A DNA stretch of 6,515 bases from an uncultured Lachnospiraceae bacterium (GTDB lineage Bacteria > Bacillota > Clostridia > Lachnospirales > Lachnospiraceae). Below are positions 1 through 5,818 of the stretch, one piece after another (the first letter of the stretch is position 1; each line of letters begins with the position of its first letter). A program made the position numbers and the translations under genes. The stretch lies in the NCBI GenBank assembly GCA_947174725.1, contig CAMWKA010000102.1, forward strand, positions 1 to 6,515, in the 5' to 3' direction. Below the pieces are notes generated by a model. The model did not search any database. It was given only the letters and a program-made list of their open reading frames with translations, and had not been told where the DNA came from.

Positions 1-567
1 TTCCTAAAGGATTTGGCAACGGTATACTGCTCGGACGACGTGATGCTTGCGAAAGCAAGAAGTATCAAAGTCTATTCATTTAAGGAAGAAGGACCTCACA
101 GAAAATGCATCAGTTCGCTGAGCGTTATCCAGATGCTCTCGGAATTGTCATCGGCGGTCAGTGTCCAAAATGTGGGTGAAATGGATGTTCTGGTAGAATA
201 TGATGCCGGAAAGAAAGCAAATCCGTTCCTGCAGAAGATGAAGATTGCCATGGTGGCATTGGTCAGTTTTTTTGGTACAGGATTTACGATTATGGCGTTT
301 CATAATGATATCGGAATTGAGGACTTATTTTCCGGGATCTATGAACAGGTCATGGGAAAACCGTCCAGCGGTCTTGGGGTTTTGGAATTTTCCTATTCGA
401 TCGGTCTTGCGGCCGGTATTACATTGTTTTTTAATCATTTAGGCAGTAAGCGTCTGACGGTTGACCCGACGCCCATCGAGGTGGAGATGAAAATATATGA
501 GGATGATATCAATACGGCTCTTATGGAAGAGGAGAAACGCAAAGGGGAAAGTATGGAAGTGGAATGA
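1..567 (+). CDS. spoVAA: Stage V sporulation protein AA, 5'-truncated by the window edge
   Basis: SpoVAA is a membrane subunit of the SpoVA complex, which carries dipicolinic acid into the developing forespore and takes part in its release at germination. The frame is open to base 1 (it reads FLKDLATVYCSDD), so a TTG at position 13 is an internal leucine codon and the true start lies upstream. The visible 188 residues contain the soluble N-terminal domain (to about residue 75), two hydrophobic segments (about 81-101 and 128-147), and the family's conserved C-terminal stretch beginning DPTPIEVEMKIYEDD. About 20 N-terminal residues seem to be missing relative to the usual length of roughly 200. 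It is followed 48 bp later by spoVAB in the same direction, which is the normal order. In Bacillus the operon is sigma-G dependent; the promoter would lie outside this window. Confidence 0.9.
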   Translation, partial: FLKDLATVYCSDDVMLAKARSIKVYSFKEEGPHRKCISSLSVIQMLSELSSAVSVQNVGEMDVLVEYDAGKKANPFLQKMKIAMVALVSFFGTGFTIMAFHNDIGIEDLFSGIYEQVMGKPSSGLGVLEFSYSIGLAAGITLFFNHLGSKRLTVDPTPIEVEMKIYEDDINTALMEEEKRKGESMEVE

Positions 568-615
568 GATCCTGTGGTCCAAATTGCAGGCTGTGGAAAG
601 GCATGGTGATTTAAT

Positions 616-1074
616 ATGAAAGGATTATTGTTATGTTTGTTGGTCATTGCCGGATTCAGCTTTGGAACACTTGTTTCAGCGGGTGTTCTCACGGTGCTGG
701 TTTCTGTGGGTCTGATACCGCGGTTTGCACAGAAGACGAAATCTGCGGATCATATTCTTCTTTATGAAAACGCAGTTGTTCTCGGAACAATCATTGGCGG
801 TATTTTGACGGTTTTTTCGTCATTTATAAGATTTCCGGAGGGTGCAGGACGGTTTGGGATCGTTCTTCTCGTGATTTATGGTCTGTTTGGCGGTATGTTT
901 GAAGGATGCGTGGCGCTTGCCATCGCGGAGATGTTAGACAGTATTCCGATCTTTTCCAGAAGAGTCGGCTTTCACCAAGGGATCGAGGTATTTGTCGCTG
1001 CCGTAGCCCTTGGTAAAGTCGCCGGTTCTTTATCTTATTTTTTCTATGAAATCTATCTGTATGGTGGGAGCTGA
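616..1074 (+). CDS. spoVAB: Stage V sporulation protein AB
   Basis: SpoVAB is a small polytopic inner-membrane protein of the SpoVA dipicolinic-acid channel complex. The 152-residue product is close to the family length (about 140) and almost entirely hydrophobic, with likely membrane segments near residues 3-33, 49-70, 80-104 and 122-145. Family-like features are the LLYENAVVLG segment (48-57), the glycine-rich GLFGGMFEGCVALAIAEMLD region (89-108) and the RRVGF loop (115-119). The ATG at 616 is preceded by GGTGAT (605-610), a plausible Shine-Dalgarno match, with a second purine run GGAAAGG at 595-601. It is probably cotranscribed with spoVAA. The next gene lies on the opposite strand, so spoVAC, spoVAD and spoVAE do not follow here as they do in Bacillus. 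Identification is by recognition of the sequence and by its position after spoVAA. Confidence 0.9.
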   Translation: MKGLLLCLLVIAGFSFGTLVSAGVLTVLVSVGLIPRFAQKTKSADHILLYENAVVLGTIIGGILTVFSSFIRFPEGAGRFGIVLLVIYGLFGGMFEGCVALAIAEMLDSIPIFSRRVGFHQGIEVFVAAVALGKVAGSLSYFFYEIYLYGGS

Positions 1075-1124
1075 GATGAATATGCTTCCTGCGTAAACAC
1101 AGATCTTATATGAGCATCTATTGA
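1075..1124. other. Convergent intergenic gap without a clear terminator
   Basis: Only 50 bp separate the TGA of spoVAB from the TGA of potD on the other strand. I looked for a GC-rich hairpin followed by a T-run in either direction and found only weak, AT-rich partial inverted repeats (for example AGAT at 1101-1104 against ATCT at 1116-1119). The two converging transcripts may therefore overlap at their 3' ends, or terminate inside the opposing gene. Confidence 0.5.
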
Positions 1125-2189
1125 TCATTCCGCCTTGATTTCTTTCCAGTACTGATCCATCAGTTCAGTGGTCTCTTCGTCCATCAATTGATATACTTCG
1201 CAGTTTTCCAGTGTATTGAAATCCGGGAAAAGAAGGGGATTGTTTACGACATCTTCCTCCAAAAGCTCCCGTACAGCGTCATTGGAAGGCGGATAATAAA
1301 CATATTCAAAGTTCTGCGCTACGATGTCCGTCTGGCAGCAAAGATAATCAAGGAACAGATATACTGCTTCCGGGTTATCGCAGTCTTTGGTCATCGCCCA
1401 GCAGTCGATCCAGAGATTGCTGCCGTCTTCCGGTACAACATAAGCAAGATCTTCATTTGTTTCGCATCCGAGCAGTCCGTCTCCGGAATATACCACAGCG
1501 ATTGCAGCATTTTCCGCAATCATCTCATCCCGGGCTTCATCCACAAGATAGGACTGTACAGCGGGTTTCTGGGAGATCAGCAGATCCCTTGCCGCGGCAA
1601 GTTCGTCGGGATTACTTGTATTGCAGGAGTACCCAAGATATTTCAGGGCAATCATAAATGCGTCGCGCATACTGTTCTGCATGATGATATTGCCGGAATA
1701 TTCCCCGTTAAATAATACATCCCAGTTTGTGGGTGGTTCTGAAACCATGTTTTTATTATATAAAAGACCTACGGTGCCCCAGAAATAGGGGAGGGCATAC
1801 TGGTTGCCGGGGTCAAAGCTTGCGCAGAATTCCCAGACATCATCACTGATGTTCTGAATATTGGGAAACTGTGTGAAATCCATAGGCTGCAGCTCTCCTT
1901 CTTCCATCAGTTTCATGATGATATACTCGGAAGAACACAGGACGTCATACTGGATGGCGCCGGAAGAATATTTGGAATAGAGTTCCTCCGGAGTCATGGC
2001 TTCTTCATATAATACTTCAATACCGGTCTCGGCAGTGAATTGATCCAGAATGGCAGGATCAATATACATACCATAATTAAATACGGTAATCTGCTGCGTC
2101 GGTTCCTTTGATCCTCCGCAGCCCATGAGAGATGTTGCGGCAAGCGCCGCTGCACATAAAACAGCCAGAATTCTTTTTTTCATAATCAT
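1125..2189 (-). CDS. potD: Spermidine/putrescine ABC transporter substrate-binding lipoprotein
   Basis: PotD captures polyamines outside the cytoplasmic membrane and delivers them to the PotBC channel. The 354-residue length matches the family (about 350). Residues 1-23 form a lipoprotein signal: a KKR cluster, a hydrophobic core and lipobox LMGC, with lipid-modified Cys24. Family landmarks are NYGMYIDPAILDQFTAETGI (38-57), YSSGAIQYDVLCSS (74-87), ALPYFWGTVGLLYNKN (132-147), the R175-D176 site and LWID (259-262). W260 and D262 match the E. coli ligand residues Trp255 and Asp257. Tyr39 and Tyr234 occupy positions where E. coli PotD has tryptophan. The start is ambiguous: AGAGAGG (2194-2200) lies 4 nt before the ATG at 2189 and 10 nt before an in-frame ATG at 2183. 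It is the last operon gene, 12 bp after potC. Spermidine, putrescine or a related polyamine is possible; which one is preferred cannot be read here. Confidence 0.92.
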   Translation of the reverse strand: MIMKKRILAVLCAAALAATSLMGCGGSKEPTQQITVFNYGMYIDPAILDQFTAETGIEVLYEEAMTPEELYSKYSSGAIQYDVLCSSEYIIMKLMEEGELQPMDFTQFPNIQNISDDVWEFCASFDPGNQYALPYFWGTVGLLYNKNMVSEPPTNWDVLFNGEYSGNIIMQNSMRDAFMIALKYLGYSCNTSNPDELAAARDLLISQKPAVQSYLVDEARDEMIAENAAIAVVYSGDGLLGCETNEDLAYVVPEDGSNLWIDCWAMTKDCDNPEAVYLFLDYLCCQTDIVAQNFEYVYYPPSNDAVRELLEEDVVNNPLLFPDFNTLENCEVYQLMDEETTELMDQYWKEIKAE

Positions 2190-2201
2190 TGGTCCTCTCT
2201 T

Positions 2202-3002
2202 TTAAATATGATTGACCGGCGTATTTCTTATGCCGTGTTTTTTGGGTGGTGCACTCAATATATTTGCCACGATCAGAACCAGTACAGTGATCAGGAAGAT
2301 GATCGTGGAAAGAGCGTACATTGTGGGCTGGATCCCTTTTCTGATCTGGGAATAGATCATGGTGGATAAGGTATTGACTCCCGGCCCTTTGGTAAAATAA
2401 GTGATTACAAAATCATCCATGGACATGGTTACTGCCATAAAAAATCCGGAGATAATGCCGGGGGTAAGTTCCGGCAGTACGACCTTAAAAAAGGAATATA
2501 CGGGCCCTGCTCCCAGATCCCTTGCCGCCTCATAGATACTGACGTCCAATTGATTGAATCGGGGCAGGATGCTCAGAATGACATAGGGAATATTAAAGGT
2601 AATATGCGCCAGCATGATACTGGAAAATCCCAGAGGCATAAAGCGGATCAGTAAAAGCATCATAGCAATACCCGTTACGATGTCCGCGTTCAGCATGGGA
2701 ATATTCGTGACTGCCATGACAACGGCGTATTCCCTTCTCCGCATGGCGTCAATGCCGATACAGGCAAGCAGCGCGATGATCGTTGCAACAAAGGCGGATC
2801 CCAGTGCAAGAACAATGGTGTTTTGCAGCGCGGAGCTGACCACCGAAGTACGGAAAATATCATGATACCAGTCTAAGGTAAATCCACCCCATACGACACG
2901 GGATTTGGAACTGTTAAAAGACAGCACCACCAATACCAGAATCGGTGCATATAAAAATATCATGATGATTGTCAAATAAAATTTACAGATAAAATTTTTC
3001 AC
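2202..3002 (-). CDS. potC: Spermidine/putrescine ABC transporter permease PotC
   Basis: PotC is one of two membrane subunits forming the polyamine translocation path. The 266-residue product has six likely membrane helices (about 9-28, 59-82, 94-118, 128-148, 181-203 and 230-250). It carries the permease EAA loop that docks on the ATPase, EAARDLGAG...LP at 158-177, followed by PGIISGFFMA. The motif SMDDFVITYF (194-203) is typical of PotC and separates it from PotB. The start is GTG at 3002, supported by a GGAGG ribosome binding site (3009-3013) 6 nt upstream and by a normal N-terminus just before the first helix. The gene follows potB after an unusually long 122-bp gap full of inverted repeats and precedes potD by 12 bp. 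The start codon itself lies in a copy of the repeated GTGTGAAA motif, which may matter for its translation. Confidence 0.93.
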   Translation of the reverse strand: MKNFICKFYLTIIMIFLYAPILVLVVLSFNSSKSRVVWGGFTLDWYHDIFRTSVVSSALQNTIVLALGSAFVATIIALLACIGIDAMRRREYAVVMAVTNIPMLNADIVTGIAMMLLLIRFMPLGFSSIMLAHITFNIPYVILSILPRFNQLDVSIYEAARDLGAGPVYSFFKVVLPELTPGIISGFFMAVTMSMDDFVITYFTKGPGVNTLSTMIYSQIRKGIQPTMYALSTIIFLITVLVLIVANILSAPPKKHGIRNTPVNHI

Positions 3003-3008
3003 ACTAAA

Positions 3009-3013
3009 CCTCC
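3009..3013 (-). promoter_or_regulatory. Ribosome binding site of potC, supporting a GTG start
   Basis: The minus strand reads GGAGG, TTTAGT, GTG. This is a core Shine-Dalgarno sequence with 6-nt spacing and it fixes the GTG at 3002 as the start of potC. It lies directly beside the intercistronic hairpins, so alternative folding could expose or hide it. Confidence 0.8.
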
Positions 3014-3023
3014 ATGTCAGAGC

Positions 3024-3074
3024 AGTTTCACTGCGAATGAAAAACGCCGCTTTTGCGTTTTTCGGTGTGAAACT
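3024..3074 (-). repeat. Two-tier hairpin in the potB-potC gap, proximal to potC
   Basis: A perfect 9-bp inner stem pairs GAAAAACGC (3039-3047) with GCGTTTTTC (3055-3063) around a 7-nt loop. A perfect 8-bp outer stem pairs AGTTTCAC (3024-3031) with GTGAAACT (3067-3074). An alternative local hairpin, GCAGT/ACTGC at 3022-3034 with a 3-nt loop, competes with the outer stem. The inner stem has an A-tract and T-tract like a weak bidirectional terminator, but only three GC pairs, so efficient termination is doubtful. It sits 10 nt upstream of the potC ribosome binding site in the transcript. Confidence 0.7.
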
Positions 3075-3124
3075 TAATATATCTTAGGCAGTGTTTTTTA
3101 CTGCCTTAGATATATTTTTCACAC
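3065..3124 (-). repeat. 60-bp palindromic repeat immediately after potB
   Basis: A long imperfect hairpin begins at the base after the potB stop codon. The outer 8 bp pair GTGTGAAA (3065-3072) with TTTCACAC (3117-3124). The inner 17-bp arms (3076-3092 and 3100-3116) match except for one T:T mismatch and enclose a 7-nt loop. The left side has a 3-nt bulge (3073-3075). No T-run follows it in the transcript direction, so it does not look like an intrinsic terminator. It could protect the potAB part of the message, act as a switch, or be a small palindromic repeat element. Its arm 3065-3074 is shared with the neighbouring hairpin, so both outer stems cannot form at once. Confidence 0.75.
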
Positions 3125-3940
3125 TTACCAAACCAGCGATTCGCGGTCTTTTTTCTCTTGTTTTTGCGAAAATGCAAGTCCGATGACTACAAAGATCATC
3201 AATGCAAAGGACAGTCCCGAACCCAGATGCCAGTTCATGCTGGTGATAAATTCCTGCTCAATAACATTGCCGAGCAGCTGGATCTTGCCGCCGCCCAAGA
3301 TGTCAGGGATGACGAAAGAGGTCAGGCAGGGGATAAATACCATTGTGATCCCACTGATGATACCAGGTTTCGACAAAGGCAGGATGACGTGCCACACGAC
3401 AGAGGGATAGGAAGCACCCAGATCTTTAGCGGCATCAATCAGATCATCATCAATATCCATGACGGCATTGTAGATCGGCAGGATCATATAAGGCAGAAAA
3501 TCATAGACCATGCCGAAGACGATGGCGCCGGGTGTGTTGATGATGGAAAGCGGCGCGATTCCGAACCATGAAAGTATCATGTTTAAAATCCCGTTTTTGC
3601 TCAAAATCATCTGAAGCGCAAGGATTCTCAGGATGGAATTCATCCACATGGGTAAGACCATGATCAGAATGATGATCCCTTTATTATTCATATTCAGGCG
3701 GCGCAGCACCAATGCCAGCGGGAATGACACCAGCAGACAGAGAGCTGTACATGCCAGCGACAGTTCCAAGGACAGCAGTGTTGCCTTGATATGTAGCGAA
3801 TCCAATATAGCGGTTATATTTTCCAGAGTAAATCCCCCTGCTTTATCGGTAAACGCGTAGTAAGCCACAAATAAAAGAGGAAGTACGATAAACGCGCTCA
3901 TCCAGATGATATATGGGGCTGCGATATATTTACGTTTCAT
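3125..3940 (-). CDS. potB: Spermidine/putrescine ABC transporter permease PotB
   Basis: PotB pairs with PotC to form the polyamine channel in the cytoplasmic membrane. The 271-residue protein has six predicted helices (about 7-29, 55-79, 88-112, 138-161, 192-214 and 240-258). The ATPase-docking EAA loop reads DAAKDLGAS...LP (169-188), with Asp in place of the first Glu. PotB-type landmarks are LPMWMNSILRILA (96-108), NTPGAIVFGMVYDFLPYMILPIY (135-157) and FVIPDILGGGK (209-219). The ATG at 3940 is preceded by a purine-rich ribosome binding site AAAGGAAAGG (3951-3960), 10 nt away; no in-frame start lies between them. The gene follows potA after 46 bp and precedes potC by 122 bp. Length and motifs are ordinary for the family, and the C-terminus ends in a short charged tail (QKQEKKDRESLVW). 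Confidence 0.93.
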   Translation of the reverse strand: MKRKYIAAPYIIWMSAFIVLPLLFVAYYAFTDKAGGFTLENITAILDSLHIKATLLSLELSLACTALCLLVSFPLALVLRRLNMNNKGIIILIMVLPMWMNSILRILALQMILSKNGILNMILSWFGIAPLSIINTPGAIVFGMVYDFLPYMILPIYNAVMDIDDDLIDAAKDLGASYPSVVWHVILPLSKPGIISGITMVFIPCLTSFVIPDILGGGKIQLLGNVIEQEFITSMNWHLGSGLSFALMIFVVIGLAFSQKQEKKDRESLVW

Positions 3941-3986
3941 ACGGTGTATGCCTTTCCTTTATATAATGGTTTTATATCTCTTACGC

Positions 3987-5057
3987 TTATTCCTTCTGGA
4001 TGACAGCCTCATCCTCCGATTCCGGTTTGTTCATGATCTGGATGTTAAAAGGTTTCACATACAGATCGATCTCCGCGCCGACTTCATGATAGGCGGTGGT
4101 GTGGATCATCCAGTCAATGCCGATTCCCTTTGCGAAGATTTCATAGTGGACACCCTTAAATAAAACAGAGGTGACGACGGCAGGGAAAATCCCCTGACCC
4201 TTTTCCCGTATTTCCACATCTTCGGGACGGATCACCACATCCACGGGTTTATTGATGCCAAAGCCCTTATCCACACAGTCAAAGCGGACGTCATTGATAC
4301 TGACCAGTTCATCCTGGATCATTGTTCCGGCAAGCAGGTTGGCGGAACCGATAAAATCTGCAACAAAAGCATTCTGCGGCTCATTGTAGATGTCTTCCGG
4401 TGTGCCGATCTGCTGGATATATCCCTGATTCATAACGACGATCTTGTCGGACATCGTCAGGGCTTCCTCCTGATCATGGGTAACATAGATAAAGGTAATG
4501 CCAAGTTCTTTTTTCAGCCGGATCAATTCCTTCTGCATATCCTGCCGGAGTTTTAGGTCAAGCGCGCCAAGGGGTTCGTCTAATAAGAGGATCTGCGGTT
4601 CATTGACGATTGCCCGCGCAATGGCGATTCTTTGCTGCTGTCCTCCGCTTAAAGAGCGCGGCTTTCTCTTTTCAAAGCCGGTAAGATTGACAAGTTCCAG
4701 AGCATACTTGATTTTTTTGCTGATATAATCGTCATCCTTTTTTTTGATCTTAAGACCAAAGGCAATATTTTCCGCAACAGTCATGTGTGGAAACAAAGCA
4801 TATTTCTGGAAGACGGTATTGATACAACGCTTTTCCGTAGGTAGCGTGGTGATATCTTCCCCCTCCATTAAAACGCTGCCCTGATCGGGCATGACAAACC
4901 CTGCAATGATCCGGAGCGTAGTGGTTTTTCCACAGCCGGAGGGACCAAGAAGCGTGACGAATTCATTACGCTTGATTTCCAGAGAAAGATCCTCCAGAAC
5001 CAGTTCTCCGTCAAAGGATTTTGTAATGTTGTTTAAGGATAATATATTTTCCTGCAT
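3987..5057 (-). CDS. potA: Spermidine/putrescine ABC transporter ATP-binding protein
   Basis: PotA is the cytoplasmic ATPase that drives polyamine import through PotBC. The 356 residues (from the ATG at 5057) contain all nucleotide-binding motifs: Walker [10 protein letters not shown] (38-46, Lys44), Q-loop Gln84 in [10 protein letters not shown], signature LSGGQQQR (136-143), Walker B ILLLDE (156-161), D-loop GALD and the switch histidine His194 in YVTHDQEEA. The C-terminal third is a TOBE-type regulatory domain, including VIRPEDVEI (275-283). The frame stays open 25 codons further upstream to an ATG at 5132, but that would overlap the regulator gene and has no ribosome binding site. The chosen ATG has GAGGT (5065-5069) with 7-nt spacing and gives the usual N-terminus. 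It lies 47 bp after the regulator and 46 bp before potB, as expected for one operon. Confidence 0.95.
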   Translation of the reverse strand: MQENILSLNNITKSFDGELVLEDLSLEIKRNEFVTLLGPSGCGKTTTLRIIAGFVMPDQGSVLMEGEDITTLPTEKRCINTVFQKYALFPHMTVAENIAFGLKIKKKDDDYISKKIKYALELVNLTGFEKRKPRSLSGGQQQRIAIARAIVNEPQILLLDEPLGALDLKLRQDMQKELIRLKKELGITFIYVTHDQEEALTMSDKIVVMNQGYIQQIGTPEDIYNEPQNAFVADFIGSANLLAGTMIQDELVSINDVRFDCVDKGFGINKPVDVVIRPEDVEIREKGQGIFPAVVTSVLFKGVHYEIFAKGIGIDWMIHTTAYHEVGAEIDLYVKPFNIQIMNKPESEDEAVIQKE

Positions 5058-5064
5058 GTTATGT

Positions 5065-5069
5065 ACCTC
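5065..5069 (-). promoter_or_regulatory. Ribosome binding site of potA, deciding its start
   Basis: The minus strand reads TGAGGTACATAACATG. GAGGT with 7-nt spacing selects the ATG at 5057 over the upstream in-frame ATG at 5132, which would lie inside the regulator gene. Confidence 0.75.
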
Positions 5070-5104
5070 ATAAAATATGTGCGTTTGCGTGGATAGTAAC
5101 CGTT

Positions 5105-5656
5105 TTAAAAGCTGGGCGGGGTGCTGATCCATAAAAAGGCGGCGATGGTATTGCCCGCGTTAAATATCTGGTGCTTTTGGGAGCAGGAGTAATAAAAAGA
5201 TTCTCCTGTTTTGATCAGATAGCTGGTTTCATTCAGTACCAGCCGGAGCTGTCCCTTTAAGACATAACCAAATTCCTCCCCGGTATGCGCTTTATCGGAA
5301 ACCGTGTTTCCGCCGGGAGCAAGCCGGATCAATAAAGGTTCCATCATGTTTTTTTGGGCATCGGCAACGAGCCATTGGATCGTATTTTTATTTTCTTCGT
5401 CAATTTTTTCAAAATAATCGTCCTGATGATAGACCACGGGCGGTTTTTTCGTATCGCTGAAAAATTCTCCGGGGGTACAGCCCAGGCACTGCAGGATGTC
5501 TAAAAGCGTCGGCACTGATGGGACCGTCAGGTCGCGTTCCAATTGTGATATGTAACCTTTGGTCAGTTCCGTGCGGTCGGCGAGTTCCTGCTGCGTAAGA
5601 CTGTGCTCATTGCGGAGATCTTTCAAACGCTGCCCCAGCTTTAAATCATTATACAT
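5105..5656 (-). CDS. XRE-family regulator with C-terminal cupin domain (PuuR-like), likely pot operon regulator
   Basis: The 183-residue protein joins an N-terminal XRE helix-turn-helix (about residues 6-64, with [35 protein letters not shown]) to a C-terminal cupin (about 105-183). Cupin landmarks are [12 protein letters not shown] (124-135, His124 and Glu128) and a second motif around His162, ending STPPSF. This layout and length match E. coli PuuR, a putrescine-responsive repressor, and many regulators placed beside pot genes. It is the first gene of the operon, 47 bp before potA, and probably controls its own promoter; whether it represses or activates is not visible. The ATG at 5656 follows GGAAGGTG (5667-5674) by 10 nt. 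An in-frame ATG at 5686 would add ten residues but lies upstream of that site and within the leader repeat. The ligand is inferred from context. Confidence 0.85.
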   Translation of the reverse strand: MYNDLKLGQRLKDLRNEHSLTQQELADRTELTKGYISQLERDLTVPSVPTLLDILQCLGCTPGEFFSDTKKPPVVYHQDDYFEKIDEENKNTIQWLVADAQKNMMEPLLIRLAPGGNTVSDKAHTGEEFGYVLKGQLRLVLNETSYLIKTGESFYYSCSQKHQIFNAGNTIAAFLWISTPPSF

Positions 5657-5678
5657 TGTGTCAGTACACCTTCCTAAA

Positions 5679-5708
5679 AATAGCATATTTTTTGAATAGC
5701 ATATTTTT
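5679..5708 (-). repeat. Tandem 14-bp direct repeat in the pot operon leader
   Basis: AATAGCATATTTTT occurs twice without mismatch, at 5679-5692 and 5695-5708, with a 16-bp period. It lies about 65-95 nt downstream of the predicted transcription start and just upstream of the regulator's ribosome binding site. Each unit contains a short dyad (AATA-gca-TATT). The position suits a regulator binding site or an RNA element. On the minus strand the unit begins AAAAATATGC, which resembles the first half of the reported E. coli PuuR site (AAAATATAATGAACA, recalled from memory). That resemblance is weak because the sequence is AT-rich. Confidence 0.6.
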
Positions 5709-5772
5709 GGCAGACGACCCTGTAAAAAGTCGCAGTAAAAATATACTTAAAGTTTAGAGATTGTTTTATTTG

Positions 5773-5789
5773 CTGTATTTATTATACAG
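5773..5789. promoter_or_regulatory. Candidate operator: 17-bp palindrome over the -10 box and start site
   Basis: CTGTAT-TTATT-ATACAG is a perfect 6-bp dyad with a 5-bp centre. It covers the whole minus-strand -10 box (5781-5786) and reaches about +1 of the predicted transcript. A repressor bound here would block RNA polymerase, and the adjacent XRE-cupin protein is the obvious candidate. The dyad is seen directly; binding is inference. Confidence 0.5.
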
Positions 5790-5808
5790 GTATTCAATAT
5801 AATGTCAA
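5781..5808 (-). promoter_or_regulatory. Sigma-A-type promoter of the regulator-potABCD operon
   Basis: The minus strand carries a consensus -35 TTGACA (5803-5808), a 16-bp spacer and a consensus -10 TATAAT (5781-5786). Transcription should start near 5774, giving a leader of about 118 nt before the regulator's ATG. It is the only strong promoter I see for the five genes, which agrees with a single operon. Confidence 0.8.
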
Positions 5809-5818
5809 TCATATATTG
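5795..5818. promoter_or_regulatory. Inverted repeat across the -35 box
   Basis: CAATATA (5795-5801) and TATATTG (5812-5818) form a perfect 7-bp dyad separated by 10 bp, with the pot operon -35 box between the arms. It could be a second regulator site, but AT-rich dyads of this size arise easily by chance. Confidence 0.35.

Noticed and set aside
1188..1715. 175-codon plus-strand frame inside potD
   Set aside because: It is antisense to a clearly recognised gene, its product resembles no family I know, and it has no supported ribosome binding site.
3065..3124. Hairpin after potB as a Rho-independent terminator
   Set aside because: The stem is AT-rich and no T-run follows it in the transcript direction; potC and potD would be left without a visible promoter.
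3158..3571. 137-codon plus-strand frame inside potB
   Set aside because: The composition (rich in D, Q, R and H) is that of an antisense shadow of a membrane-protein gene, and potB on the other strand is certain.
5058..5132. N-terminal extension of PotA by 25 residues from an upstream in-frame ATG
   Set aside because: It would overlap the regulator's coding end, has no ribosome binding site, and adds residues absent from the usual PotA N-terminus; the ATG at 5057 has GAGGT at good spacing.
5657..5686. Upstream ATG at 5686 for the XRE-cupin regulator
   Set aside because: The only good ribosome binding site (GGAAGGTG, 5667-5674) lies downstream of that ATG, and the extra ten residues are not typical of the family.
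5709..5774. Riboswitch in the pot operon leader
   Set aside because: The leader has only a short stem (CGAC/GTCG around 5716-5733) with a large loop and no conserved riboswitch core that I can recognise.
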